Assembly: GCA_038230035.1 (NCBI GenBank)
Contig: JBBRNX010000005.1
Coordinates: 1-64,000 of the forward strand
DNA: 64,000 nt
Reading direction: 5' to 3'
DNA from: Gaiella sp038230035
GTDB taxonomy: Bacteria > Actinomycetota > Thermoleophilia > Gaiellales > Gaiellaceae
Shown here: positions 1 to 7,436 of the stretch, one piece after another
How the letters are laid out: the number at the start of each line of letters is the position of its first letter
Position numbering within the stretch: position 1 is the first letter of the stretch
Position numbers and translations under genes: made by a program
The notes under the pieces: generated by a model
The model's database searches: none
What the model saw: the letters and a program-made list of their open reading frames with translations, nothing else
Told to the model about the DNA's origin: nothing

Positions 1-26
1 CCCTGGTTCGATCCCAGGTGCGCCCA
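1..26 (+). tRNA. tRNA, 3' end only (5' part outside window)
   Basis: A T arm is visible: stem CCTGG (2-6), loop TTCGATC (7-13), stem CCAGG (14-18), then acceptor strand TGCGCCC (19-25) and discriminator A (26). No CCA is encoded. The anticodon lies outside the window, so the amino acid cannot be named. A tRNA directly before the SRP RNA and dnaX is a common actinobacterial arrangement. Confidence 0.85.
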
Positions 27-63
27 TTCGTCCGATCGTAGGCAGCACACGGTTGGTACCCTC

Positions 64-305
64 CCGACGTCCGGTCGCGCTAGGTGGGGAGATAGCGGTT
101 CCCTGAACCCGAAATCCGCTCCAGCGGGACCGAATGCCGTCCGAGGGGCGGCTCGTTGGGATTGGGCCTGCGCACGCGGTGTTGACAGGTCGGGTCCCGC
201 GCACTGGGAGCGTTCGAACCGCGTCAGGTCCGGAAGGAAGCAGCGCTAAGGACTCCCTCTCAGGTGCCGCGGTTCCGCCCGGCCCGAGCTAGCGACGCAG
301 ACACC
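64..305 (+). ncRNA. ffs: signal recognition particle RNA, large (Alu-domain) type
   Basis: This RNA binds Ffh and targets nascent membrane proteins. The universally conserved domain IV hairpin GGTCCGGAAGGAAGCAGC is at 227-244. The 5' part (about 80-145, including TAGCGGTTCCCTGAACC at 93-109 and ATCCGCT at 114-120) matches, as I recall it, the Alu domain of the Bacillus scRNA, and the 3' part (GTGCCGCGG at 264-272 and GCCCGAGCTAG at 282-292) matches its closing strand. GTCGC (74-78) can pair with GCGAC (292-296), closing the molecule. The size is therefore about 240 nt rather than the roughly 100-nt small form usual in Actinobacteria. Both ends are approximate. The gene sits between a tRNA and the dnaX region. 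Confidence 0.88.
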
Positions 306-473
306 TCCGGCGGGATGACCTCGACGACGGAGCGCGCGACCGGACATGTTCTCCTCGGCGCTGGCCTTTTGGGACACGTCGGCAAGAGCCATCTTGCCCC
401 GAGGTTCTTTGCCTGCTACTTCTGTATGCAGATGAGACAACGACTCGCCGAGAAGAGTGCGAAGGGAGAGCAC

Positions 474-1934
474 ATGCGCTGGAGGACGACGACCGACCTC
501 GAACCACACGGGAACGCACCGCCAGATCAACAGGAAGGGCAGCGCGCGTCACGCGTCGCGCTGGCGACGACGCTCGGCATCGTTCTCGCCGCTGGCGCGG
601 TGTGGACCCTGATCGCGCTCGGAGCCATCCCTGGTGCGAATGCGTTGCCATCGGCCGGTGGCGCGGGCGAACCCTTCATCGAGGCAACCCACCTTCCGCC
701 GCTCCTCACCGTAGCCGACGACCATCTCGCCGTCCTCAGCTACACCGCCGCATGCGCCGGGCCAACCTCTGAGGTGAGTTCGCCTTGCGACCTTGGAGGA
801 ACGGCCTACGTCCGCGAGGGCGCCACGGGCGCGTTTCACGCACTTCCGCTGCACCTTGTTCACAGCGCGGCCGGGGGACGGTACGACGCCGACCTCCCCG
901 CCGCCATTGCCGGCTCCCCGACCGGCTTCTCCTATTACGCGGTCATCCGTGACCGCACCAGTGGCGCGACTGTGACGCTTCCCGTGGGAGGAGCGGCTGC
1001 CCCGCAACGAAGCCTCCGACTGGCCAGCCCGATCGGCATCGATCTGGGCGCGCACAGGTTCGGTGTGACATCTACGGCCGACGCACGCGTTGCCACGGCT
1101 GCATGGGGCGACGGCACGAGCGACGCGGGAATCGAGGAAGGTCCGCAACTCGAGCCGATCGGCGCCTCGTCCTTCGACGCCGACACCGCCGGCACGGTCA
1201 CCGTGCTCGACGAGGCACACAAGCGCCTCCTCCGGTTTGCGACCGGCGCACCCGCGACGCCGGCGGCAATCTCGGTGAACGTGCGCGGGACGATCGCCGA
1301 TCTCGCGGTTCGTCGCGACGGTGTCTCGTACGTCCTCGAATCGGTTGCCGATCCCGGTCAGACCCCGCTCGTGAAGAGCTTCGACGCTGCCGGGCGACTG
1401 ACGAATATCTGGCACACCTCGGAAGCGACGGCGGGCAGTCTCCGACTCGGCCCAGACGGCCCGCAGGTACTCGAATACCCCGCATCTCAGTGGATGCCCG
1501 TCGCGAACGACGCTGCGAGCTCCGCCACGGCACAAACGGCGCTCGGGCACGCAGGGCGTGCAGTCGTCGGTGGTCGTGAGATCGTCGCCCAACGCGAAGG
1601 GAACGAGGCACGCGTGGCTCTGGTCGACGCCAACGGCGTCGCGCGAAGCTGGCGTATCCGGAGCGTGACGCCTCTGGGCGAAATCCAGCTCGCAGAGCTG
1701 CTTGGCGACCGCGTCGTCGTCGTGCTCCGCACCTACACCAACACCGACGCGGCGTTCCTTGCCCTGGTTCTCGGCGACCGAGGTCTCGAGCAGCACCTCG
1801 TCATCGCTCCCGCCGAGTGGGCCGAGACAGCTCCGCTCTCTCGCTTCCGGCTCGTCGGCTCGTCACTCTTCCACCTCGGCTCAACTTCGACCGGGATGTT
1901 CGTCGACCGCTTCGACTTGGAGGCGCACTCATGA
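474..1934 (+). CDS. membrane-anchored exported protein, function unknown
   Basis: A 486-residue protein that I do not recognise. It has a short cytoplasmic N terminus, one strongly hydrophobic segment at about residues 27-50 (starting ATTLGIVLAAGAVW), and a long exported part of short beta-strand-like segments rich in Gly, Ala, Thr and Asp. That pattern resembles a beta-propeller or other all-beta domain, but no family motif is clear. The ATG at 474 was chosen because AAGGGAG lies just upstream; the frame stays open to 264, but that extension overlaps the SRP RNA and does not look like protein. The stop overlaps the next start by 4 bases (ATGA), so the two are probably co-translated. This and the next two genes interrupt the usual SRP RNA-dnaX neighbourhood. 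Confidence 0.7.
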   Translation: MRWRTTTDLEPHGNAPPDQQEGQRASRVALATTLGIVLAAGAVWTLIALGAIPGANALPSAGGAGEPFIEATHLPPLLTVADDHLAVLSYTAACAGPTSEVSSPCDLGGTAYVREGATGAFHALPLHLVHSAAGGRYDADLPAAIAGSPTGFSYYAVIRDRTSGATVTLPVGGAAAPQRSLRLASPIGIDLGAHRFGVTSTADARVATAAWGDGTSDAGIEEGPQLEPIGASSFDADTAGTVTVLDEAHKRLLRFATGAPATPAAISVNVRGTIADLAVRRDGVSYVLESVADPGQTPLVKSFDAAGRLTNIWHTSEATAGSLRLGPDGPQVLEYPASQWMPVANDAASSATAQTALGHAGRAVVGGREIVAQREGNEARVALVDANGVARSWRIRSVTPLGEIQLAELLGDRVVVVLRTYTNTDAAFLALVLGDRGLEQHLVIAPAEWAETAPLSRFRLVGSSLFHLGSTSTGMFVDRFDLEAHS

Positions 1935-2578
1935 CCACCCATCCACGCCCTTGGCGACACGTCCGAAGGCTCGCTGGAACGATCGCCGCTGCCGCAGCGC
2001 TTCTGGTCGGCGTCCAGTCCGCCCGGGCTTTTCACACGCAGTTCGTCGCGCTCAACTGCAACACCAACAACCCGCAACGAACATCGACCTTCACCCGGAG
2101 CGGCTCGACCGCCGTGGCGCTCCACGCACGCTACGAGGGATACCAGTGGGCCGGAGGGTGCTGGAAGGACAACAACATCGACGATTCTCCCGGCGACCCC
2201 ACGGAGAACCCGAACACGGGCGGCGAGGGCGGCGACTGCTCCGGGTTCACGTTCAAAGTCTGGCGCGAGTCGACCAACGAGAATGACGCCGGCGCCTATC
2301 AGTGGAACATGCTCCGGAACATCCACGGCCTGTACACCGCCGACCGGTTCAGACATGGCGACGGAGCACCGAACGTCACGTACGCCAAGTCCGGTCTGAT
2401 CGGAATGGACGCACTTGCGAGCTATCACCACATCGGACTGATCTACGCCACAAACGCCGACGGCACCGATCAGATCATCGAGGCGAAGGGCGAGGCGTAC
2501 GGTACGAACATCTGGACCCGGACCTATCGCGGCGACACCAACTACAGCGGCGTTCGCCGGTTGGGTTGGACCGGGTAG
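1931..2578 (+). CDS. exported NlpC/P60-like or CHAP-like amidase, putative
   Basis: A 215-residue protein with a Sec signal peptide (hydrophobic about residues 14-30, likely cleavage after ARA at 31-33). The mature part contains GGDCSGF with Cys103, followed about 60 residues later by HHIGLIY with His166/His167 and then IIEAKG (Glu184). A Cys, His and polar residue in this order is the arrangement of NlpC/P60 and CHAP peptidoglycan amidases, so cell-wall or peptide amide cleavage outside the membrane is plausible. Overall similarity to those families is weak by eye, so the assignment rests on these motifs. It overlaps the preceding membrane protein by 4 bases and is followed after 2 bases by a lipoprotein gene, suggesting one operon of exported proteins. 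Confidence 0.65.
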   Translation: MTTHPRPWRHVRRLAGTIAAAAALLVGVQSARAFHTQFVALNCNTNNPQRTSTFTRSGSTAVALHARYEGYQWAGGCWKDNNIDDSPGDPTENPNTGGEGGDCSGFTFKVWRESTNENDAGAYQWNMLRNIHGLYTADRFRHGDGAPNVTYAKSGLIGMDALASYHHIGLIYATNADGTDQIIEAKGEAYGTNIWTRTYRGDTNYSGVRRLGWTG

Positions 2579-2580
2579 CG

Positions 2581-3309
2581 ATGTTCCCGAGAGTCCGACT
2601 CGGAGGGACCGGGCAGCGAGGACTGCCCTTACCCTCCGTCGCAGCGGTAGCCGCAACCGCAGTCCTACTCCTCGCCTCGGCATGCGGAGACTCCAAGCCG
2701 CGAGCCCGGCTCTCCGACGGCTCACCCGCTGAAGCGGTTCCATCCGCGCTGAAGCACCTGGGAGCGGCCGCCCTCCTCACGACCGTGCGCACTGTCCGAT
2801 TCCTCTCACTCGATCCCCGCGGACGCGCGTGCGTCACGCTCACCACGGGACTTGCGCTCGCACCAGACCAGCCGTTCGTCGAGCGAGTCGACCACTTGGG
2901 ATCGAGCGTGACGTTTCGTCCGCACGGTGGACCGTTCGTCATCGGCTGCACCTCGGGAAGCACTCGCTCTGGAAGCAAGAAGGCCTGGTGCGGACATGTC
3001 GTCGGCGAGATCCGGGGCGACCACCTCGCCGACCCTCGCTTCGACATCGCCTGCCGAACCGCCGGTGGGGCGGCGGTCGGCTCAGCGTGGATCGAGCCAG
3101 TTCACAACGCCAGATGGATCGTGGTCCGCGACCACGCTCTCACTCAGGTCTATCCGGTCGCAACTGGCGCTGGAGTGGCACTCCCGGTTCGCGTCACGAC
3201 TCTCTCAGCCGACATCCCGACGGCCACCGGAGTGTTTCGGGTTGAGCAGTACGACAAGGCAGGAACCCGGGTGGCCGAAGGAACTTTCAGAACGGCGGTG
3301 GCTGGCTGA
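2581..3309 (+). CDS. putative lipoprotein
   Basis: A 242-residue protein of unknown function. The N terminus carries a charged start, a hydrophobic stretch (VAAVAATAVLLLAS) and a lipobox ending LASAC, so lipid attachment to Cys35 and location on the outer face of the membrane are likely. The remainder has few recognisable motifs; several Cys residues in the mature part could form disulfides. The ATG at 2581 lies 2 bases after the preceding stop, which fits translational coupling with the amidase-like gene. It is the third exported protein between the SRP RNA and dnaX. Confidence 0.65.
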   Translation: MFPRVRLGGTGQRGLPLPSVAAVAATAVLLLASACGDSKPRARLSDGSPAEAVPSALKHLGAAALLTTVRTVRFLSLDPRGRACVTLTTGLALAPDQPFVERVDHLGSSVTFRPHGGPFVIGCTSGSTRSGSKKAWCGHVVGEIRGDHLADPRFDIACRTAGGAAVGSAWIEPVHNARWIVVRDHALTQVYPVATGAGVALPVRVTTLSADIPTATGVFRVEQYDKAGTRVAEGTFRTAVAG

Positions 3310-3335
3310 TCTTCCGGCAGACCTTCGCCACCGAA

Positions 3336-3341
3336 TAAGAT
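3336..3341 (+). promoter_or_regulatory. TAAGAT -10-like hexamer before dnaX
   Basis: TAAGAT lies 7 bases before the GTG of dnaX, and no Shine-Dalgarno is present between them. This is the spacing expected if transcription starts at or next to the start codon (leaderless mRNA). No convincing -35 box is seen. Confidence 0.4.
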
Positions 3342-3348
3342 CGGGGTC

Positions 3349-5004
3349 GTGACGGCGCTCTACCGGACCTACCGCCCGCTCGATTTCGAGCACGTCGTGG
3401 GGCAAGAGGCGGTCGTGCGCACACTCCGCAATGCGATCGAGGGTGGCCAGGTACGGCAGGCGTACCTCTTCGCTGGCCCACGCGGGACCGGAAAGACGTC
3501 GATGGCACGGATCCTCGCCAAGGCACTCAACTGCGCGCAGGGGCCGACGATCACACCGGACAACTCGTGCAACGCCTGTGTGGCGATCACGAATGGGTCG
3601 TCACTCGACGTGATCGAGATGGACGCAGCCTCGCAGCGCGGGATCGATGACATTCGTGAGATCCGCGATCGGGTCGTGCTCCAGCCCGCCGAGGGCCGCT
3701 TCAAGGTCTACATCCTCGACGAGGCGCATCAGCTCACCGACGCGGCGTGGAATGCGCTCCTGAAGTTGATCGAGGAGCCGCCGCCGCACCTCGTGTTCGT
3801 CTTCTGCACGACCGACCCGACGAAGGTCCTCCCGACAGTTCGCTCGCGCTGCCAGACGTTCCTGTTCCAGCGTCCCCGCCTGGCCGAGCTCGTCACGCTG
3901 CTTCGTCGGGTGTGCGACGGCGAGGGAATCGAAGCACCAGACGCCGCGCTGGCTCTCATCGCCCGCGGCGCGCGCGGCTCGTTCCGCGACGCGGTGTCGA
4001 CGCTCGACCAGCTCTCGGCCGCGACCGCTCGTGAGGTGACAGTGCAGGCTGTGCTCCAACTAGCGGGCGCGGTCGAGGAGGACTCCCTCTTCCGGCTCTG
4101 CGACACGGTGGTCGACCGCGATGCGGCGGGTGCGCTCGTGCAGATCGACGAGCTTGCCGAGCGGGGCCAGGATCTCGGTCAGCTCGTCAACGACCTCCTC
4201 GGTCATCTGCGGCACCTGCTAGTCGTCCAACACGTCGGCCATGTCCCAGCCTCACTTCCGGTGACCGAGGAGACGCGTGACCGGCTGCGAGAGCAGGCGA
4301 ATCAGCTCCCGGAGCCAACCGTGCTGCGCATGATCGACCTGCTGGCAGTCGCACTCGACGACATGCGACGAGGTGCCGACCCGCGGCTGCCGCTCGAGCT
4401 CGCCCTCGTCAAAGTGACGCGTCCGCAGGTCGACCTGCAGCGCGAGTCGCTCGCGCACCGGGTCGAGCTGCTCGAACAGCGGCTCCACGGAACGCCGGTG
4501 ACTGCGCAAACTCCAGCAGCCGCCAACCCACACGCGCCCGAGCCGCCGCGCCAGCCACCCGCGGCGTCCCCGTCGGCGCCAACCGCCGAGGAGGAGAACT
4601 CGACACCGCCGTCACTCGAGCTCGGGCAGCTCCAGGAGGCCTGGCACCGCAGCGTGCTGCCCGCCGTGCAGGAGAAGAAGATCTGGCTCGGCTCGCTCCT
4701 CGCAGAGGCGATGCCGATCGCGCTCGACGGTGCAGATCTCACGCTCGAGTTTCCGCCCGAGGCCGGCTTTCACCGGAACCAGCTGCTCGACGATCAGACC
4801 AATATCACTGACGTCAGTGACGCGCTGTTCGAGGTCACCGGGCAACGCCTCACGATCTCGACGGTTGTCGCCGAGACTTCGGCTGAGCCGAACGACGATG
4901 AGGAGCACCTGGACGAAGACGCCTTCATCGCATTGCTGAAAGACAAGCTGGACGCCGAGGAGATCGACACCCCTGTCGATGCCCCTGGTACGCCGAGGGC
5001 CTGA
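3349..5004 (+). CDS. dnaX: DNA polymerase III subunit gamma/tau
   Basis: Clamp-loader ATPase that loads the beta clamp during replication. The 551-residue protein starts with the typical LYRTYRP segment, has Walker A GPRGTGKT (43-50), a Walker B/DExx segment ILDEAHQL, and the SRC sensor motif (SRCQTFLFQR). In the zinc-binding insert only three of the usual four cysteines are seen (Cys62, Cys74, Cys77); the position normally in TPCG reads TPDN. A Pro/Ala-rich linker (about 390-420) leads to a tau-like C-terminal region ending in an acidic tail. The GTG start follows a TAAGAT hexamer. ybaB begins 10 bases downstream, the usual dnaX-ybaB-recR order. Confidence 0.96.
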   Translation: MTALYRTYRPLDFEHVVGQEAVVRTLRNAIEGGQVRQAYLFAGPRGTGKTSMARILAKALNCAQGPTITPDNSCNACVAITNGSSLDVIEMDAASQRGIDDIREIRDRVVLQPAEGRFKVYILDEAHQLTDAAWNALLKLIEEPPPHLVFVFCTTDPTKVLPTVRSRCQTFLFQRPRLAELVTLLRRVCDGEGIEAPDAALALIARGARGSFRDAVSTLDQLSAATAREVTVQAVLQLAGAVEEDSLFRLCDTVVDRDAAGALVQIDELAERGQDLGQLVNDLLGHLRHLLVVQHVGHVPASLPVTEETRDRLREQANQLPEPTVLRMIDLLAVALDDMRRGADPRLPLELALVKVTRPQVDLQRESLAHRVELLEQRLHGTPVTAQTPAAANPHAPEPPRQPPAASPSAPTAEEENSTPPSLELGQLQEAWHRSVLPAVQEKKIWLGSLLAEAMPIALDGADLTLEFPPEAGFHRNQLLDDQTNITDVSDALFEVTGQRLTISTVVAETSAEPNDDEEHLDEDAFIALLKDKLDAEEIDTPVDAPGTPRA

Positions 5005-5014
5005 AAGGACACTC

Positions 5015-5338
5015 ATGGCAAAGATGGATATGAACGCGATGTTGAAACAGGCCCAACAGATGCAGGAGCAGATGCTCAAGGCGCAGGCTGAGGCCCGCAA
5101 CGAGGTCGCCGAAGCGTCGGCCGGCGGGGGGATGGTCACCGTGAAGGCAAACGGCGACGGCGAGCTCGTCGAGATCACCATCGCTCCGCGTGCGATCGAC
5201 TCTGACGATCCGGAGCTGCTGGCCGACATCGTCCTCGCCGCCGCAAACGAGGCGTTGCGCTCGGCGAGGGAGGCCGTCGAGGCGAAGCTCCGGGCTCAGA
5301 TGCCCGATCTCGGTGCGCTCGGCCTGCCCGGCTTCTGA
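5015..5338 (+). CDS. ybaB: YbaB/EbfC nucleoid-associated protein
   Basis: A 107-residue DNA-binding protein of the YbaB/EbfC family, nearly always encoded between dnaX and recR. The N-terminal helix is Met/Gln-rich (AMLKQAQQMQEQMLKAQ), followed by the family's GGGMVTVKANGDGELVEITI strands and a C-terminal helix with the dimer-forming ADIVLAAANEAL segment. The ATG at 5015 has GAAAGGA about 7 bases upstream, which decides it over the upstream in-frame start at 4979. The stop overlaps the next ATG. Confidence 0.95.
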   Translation: MAKMDMNAMLKQAQQMQEQMLKAQAEARNEVAEASAGGGMVTVKANGDGELVEITIAPRAIDSDDPELLADIVLAAANEALRSAREAVEAKLRAQMPDLGALGLPGF

Positions 5339-5820
5339 TGCTTGGGACACGCGCCTCGATCTTCGGCGCGGTCGCGCTTGCGACCTTCACGCTCACGCTG
5401 ACGCCAACGGCAGGCGCAAGGATCGTCCCGCAACATGCGATGGCCGGGGTTAGTCTCGGCATGACTCGCGTGCAGGTCACGCGAGCCGCCGGCAAACCTC
5501 TCCGCATCGGGCACCTACGCAACGAGTTCGGGGCTCTCACACGGTTTGTCTACTCCGGCCCGATCGTCGTCGACTTCCAAGGAAACAGCACGGTGACAGC
5601 GGTGTCGACAACGGGCACGAAGGAGCGGACTGCACGCGGCGTGGGTGTTGGATCGACACGTCGGCAGGTTCTGCGCCTCGTTTCGGGCGCACGATGCGAG
5701 ACGACCGCCGGGTTCACGCATTGCTACGTCGGCACCTTCGGGCCTGGCACGCGGGTCACCGACTTCAGGCTGCTGAACGGTCGAGTAGCCCGAGTGACTG
5801 TCGGCTTCGTGATCGACTGA
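5338..5820 (+). CDS. exported protein with two BamE-like repeats, unknown function
   Basis: A 160-residue protein with a signal peptide (hydrophobic about residues 8-26, possible cleavage after AGA). The mature part has two similar segments, GVSLGMTRVQVTRAAGKP near residue 38 and GVGVGSTRRQVLRLVSG near residue 101, each followed by beta strands. The G-x-T-xx-(Q/E)V pattern recalls the BamE/SmpA-like beta-lactamase-inhibitor fold, but this is only a shape resemblance. Two Cys residues in the second half could pair. Its start overlaps the ybaB stop (TGATG), so it appears inserted in the ybaB-recR interval and translationally coupled to ybaB. Confidence 0.7.
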   Translation: MLGTRASIFGAVALATFTLTLTPTAGARIVPQHAMAGVSLGMTRVQVTRAAGKPLRIGHLRNEFGALTRFVYSGPIVVDFQGNSTVTAVSTTGTKERTARGVGVGSTRRQVLRLVSGARCETTAGFTHCYVGTFGPGTRVTDFRLLNGRVARVTVGFVID

Positions 5821-5864
5821 CCGCCCGACTCCCGCCGCCGGCAGGCGTGTCCGTAGCGGACAGC

Positions 5865-5870
5865 TAACCT
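5865..5870 (+). promoter_or_regulatory. TAACCT -10-like hexamer before recR
   Basis: TAACCT ends 6 bases before the GTG of recR, with no Shine-Dalgarno in between, consistent with a leaderless transcript. Confidence 0.35.
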
Positions 5871-5876
5871 GGCGAC

Positions 5877-6467
5877 GTGCTGAGCCCGTCGGTCGAGAAC
5901 CTCGTCGCACAGCTCACACGGCTTCCCGGCATCGGCACACGAACCGCGCAGCGTCTCGCGTTCCACCTCCTGTCCGCGTCGAAGCCGGACGCACTCGCGC
6001 TCGCCACGGCGATCGAAGACGTCAAGGAACGCGTCCGCTTCTGCCGCGAGTGCGGCAACCTGACGGAAGAAGAGCTTTGTCCCATCTGCCTCGACACGCG
6101 CCGTGACCGGACGCTCGTCTGCGTCGTCGAACAGCCGACCGACGTGATCTCGCTCGAGCGCACGCACGAGTACCGCGGCCTCTACCACGTCCTTGGTGGA
6201 TCGCTCTCCCCCATAGACGGCGTCGACCCGTCAGACCTCCGCGTGGATGAGCTCATCCAACGCATCGCGCGAGGCGGTGTGGTCGAAGTCGTGCTCGCGA
6301 CGAACCCGAACATGACAGGCGAGGCGACAGCCGCGTATCTGGCCGACCGCCTCCGCGGGGTCGTCACCGTCACCCGGCTAGCGTCGGGCCTCCCGGTCGG
6401 CGGCGACCTCGAGTATGCGGACGAGGTTACGCTCGGCCGTGCACTCGTCGGGCGGCGCCCGCTGTAG
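5877..6467 (+). CDS. recR: recombination mediator RecR
   Basis: RecR forms a DNA-clamp ring and works with RecF and RecO to load RecA at gaps. The 196-residue protein has the N-terminal helix-hairpin-helix (LPGIGTRTAQRLAFHLL), the four-Cys zinc finger CRECGN..CPIC near residues 56-71, and a Toprim domain beginning VCVVEQPTDV with the acidic Glu and the later DxD-like region. The C terminus RLASGLPVGGDLEYADEVTL is typical. The GTG start is supported by the family's usual LxPSVENLVAQL beginning. The last 41 bases overlap the 3' end of the convergent exported-protein gene. Confidence 0.96.
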   Translation: MLSPSVENLVAQLTRLPGIGTRTAQRLAFHLLSASKPDALALATAIEDVKERVRFCRECGNLTEEELCPICLDTRRDRTLVCVVEQPTDVISLERTHEYRGLYHVLGGSLSPIDGVDPSDLRVDELIQRIARGGVVEVVLATNPNMTGEATAAYLADRLRGVVTVTRLASGLPVGGDLEYADEVTLGRALVGRRPL

Positions 6468-7392
6468 CGAGCACGGGCGGGGTCGGCACCGAGACAGCGG
6501 GCTGCGATGAGCCGGCAGCGTTCGTCGCGACGACAGAGAGCTCGAGCGCGGAACCGGCGTCAGCAGCGGTGAGCAGGTAGCTCGCGGAGACGGCGCCGTC
6601 TATCGGCACACACGCCGCCAGGCCACAACGAAGCCACTGGAACGCGTAGGCGCTCGGCGCGTTCGTCCAGGAACCCGGATCACCGGACAGCGTCTGGCCC
6701 ACCTGCGCCGTGCCTGAGACGATCGGCAAGACACTGTTCCCGGGTATGAGCTCCGCGCGCATGCGAGCAGCGACGACGTCGACGAGCCGCGTAGCCTCCG
6801 TCCCGACGATCGGCGTGTTCGGCGCGCTCAGGAGGTAGAGGAGCTGGACAGCGCGATCCACCCGGACGACCTCGAGCACGAGCGCAAGCCTCACCCGGCC
6901 AGGAAGCGAGATCGTGATCGGCGCCATGAATGCTGCGTCGCCGCCTGCGATCCCGTGAATCCCACTGAACACGATCCGCAGTGACGCCTGGTCCCAACCG
7001 GCGTCCTGGAGAACGCCTCGCACGAAAGCCTTCCGCGCGCTCTTCGACCGCAGCGTGGCCGCGATCCGACCGACGAGCCTCACCGAGTCCGCCCTGGTTG
7101 CGGTCACGCCCACATCGCTCTCCAAGCCCGAGAGCACCGACCTTCCGACCGAGGCACCAGGTTTGAACTCGCGGACGTAGTACGCCACGAAGTTCCGATC
7201 GTTGACATAGCCCTGCCGTCGGATCGAGCCGCGCGCTGCCAGATCGCCGACCATGAGCCCCATCCGGTCGAGCGCCGGGCTTCCCGGAGGTGCGCCGGCA
7301 GTCGCGGCAGTCGTCGCCGAGATCACGACGAGGGCAATCGTCAGCGTGACTCCGGCGACCAACGCCAGCCGCGCAACTCCCTCATACCGCAT
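6427..7392 (-). CDS. exported protein with C-terminal Ig-like module
   Basis: A 321-residue protein of unknown role. A signal peptide (LALVAGVTLTIALVVISATTAATAGA) is followed by a domain of about 190 residues without known motifs. The C-terminal part (about 225-310) has the signature of a bacterial Ig-like repeat: GTAQVGQTLSGDPGSWTN, then FQWLRC and a closing strand with ATNAAGSS. Two Cys in the Ig-like part flank the tryptophan-containing strand. Such modules occur in exported Actinobacteria and Chloroflexota proteins and usually mediate surface display or binding. It is divergent from asd, with only 44 bases between the starts. Confidence 0.7.
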   Translation of the reverse strand: MRYEGVARLALVAGVTLTIALVVISATTAATAGAPPGSPALDRMGLMVGDLAARGSIRRQGYVNDRNFVAYYVREFKPGASVGRSVLSGLESDVGVTATRADSVRLVGRIAATLRSKSARKAFVRGVLQDAGWDQASLRIVFSGIHGIAGGDAAFMAPITISLPGRVRLALVLEVVRVDRAVQLLYLLSAPNTPIVGTEATRLVDVVAARMRAELIPGNSVLPIVSGTAQVGQTLSGDPGSWTNAPSAYAFQWLRCGLAACVPIDGAVSASYLLTAADAGSALELSVVATNAAGSSQPAVSVPTPPVLATAGAARRVHGRA

Positions 7393-7424
7393 GGCCGCGA
7401 CCCTAGCGCAGCGGGCCTCGCGGC

Positions 7425-7430
7425 TAGACT
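7425..7430 (+). promoter_or_regulatory. TAGACT -10-like hexamer before asd
   Basis: TAGACT ends 6 bases before the asd ATG. Nearly the same string, CTAGACTG followed by ATG at the same distance, precedes the LapA-like gene at 38665. No Shine-Dalgarno is visible, so a leaderless transcript is likely. Confidence 0.4.
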
Positions 7431-7436
7431 GGCCGG

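Noticed and set aside
1..26. Naming the tRNA as serine because tRNA-Ser often precedes ffs in actinobacteria
   Set aside because: The anticodon and variable loop are outside the window, so the name would be a guess.
549..1796. Long minus-strand open frame opposite the first exported-protein gene
   Set aside because: Arg/Gly-rich shadow with no motif; the plus frame has a signal segment, Shine-Dalgarno and a coupled downstream gene.
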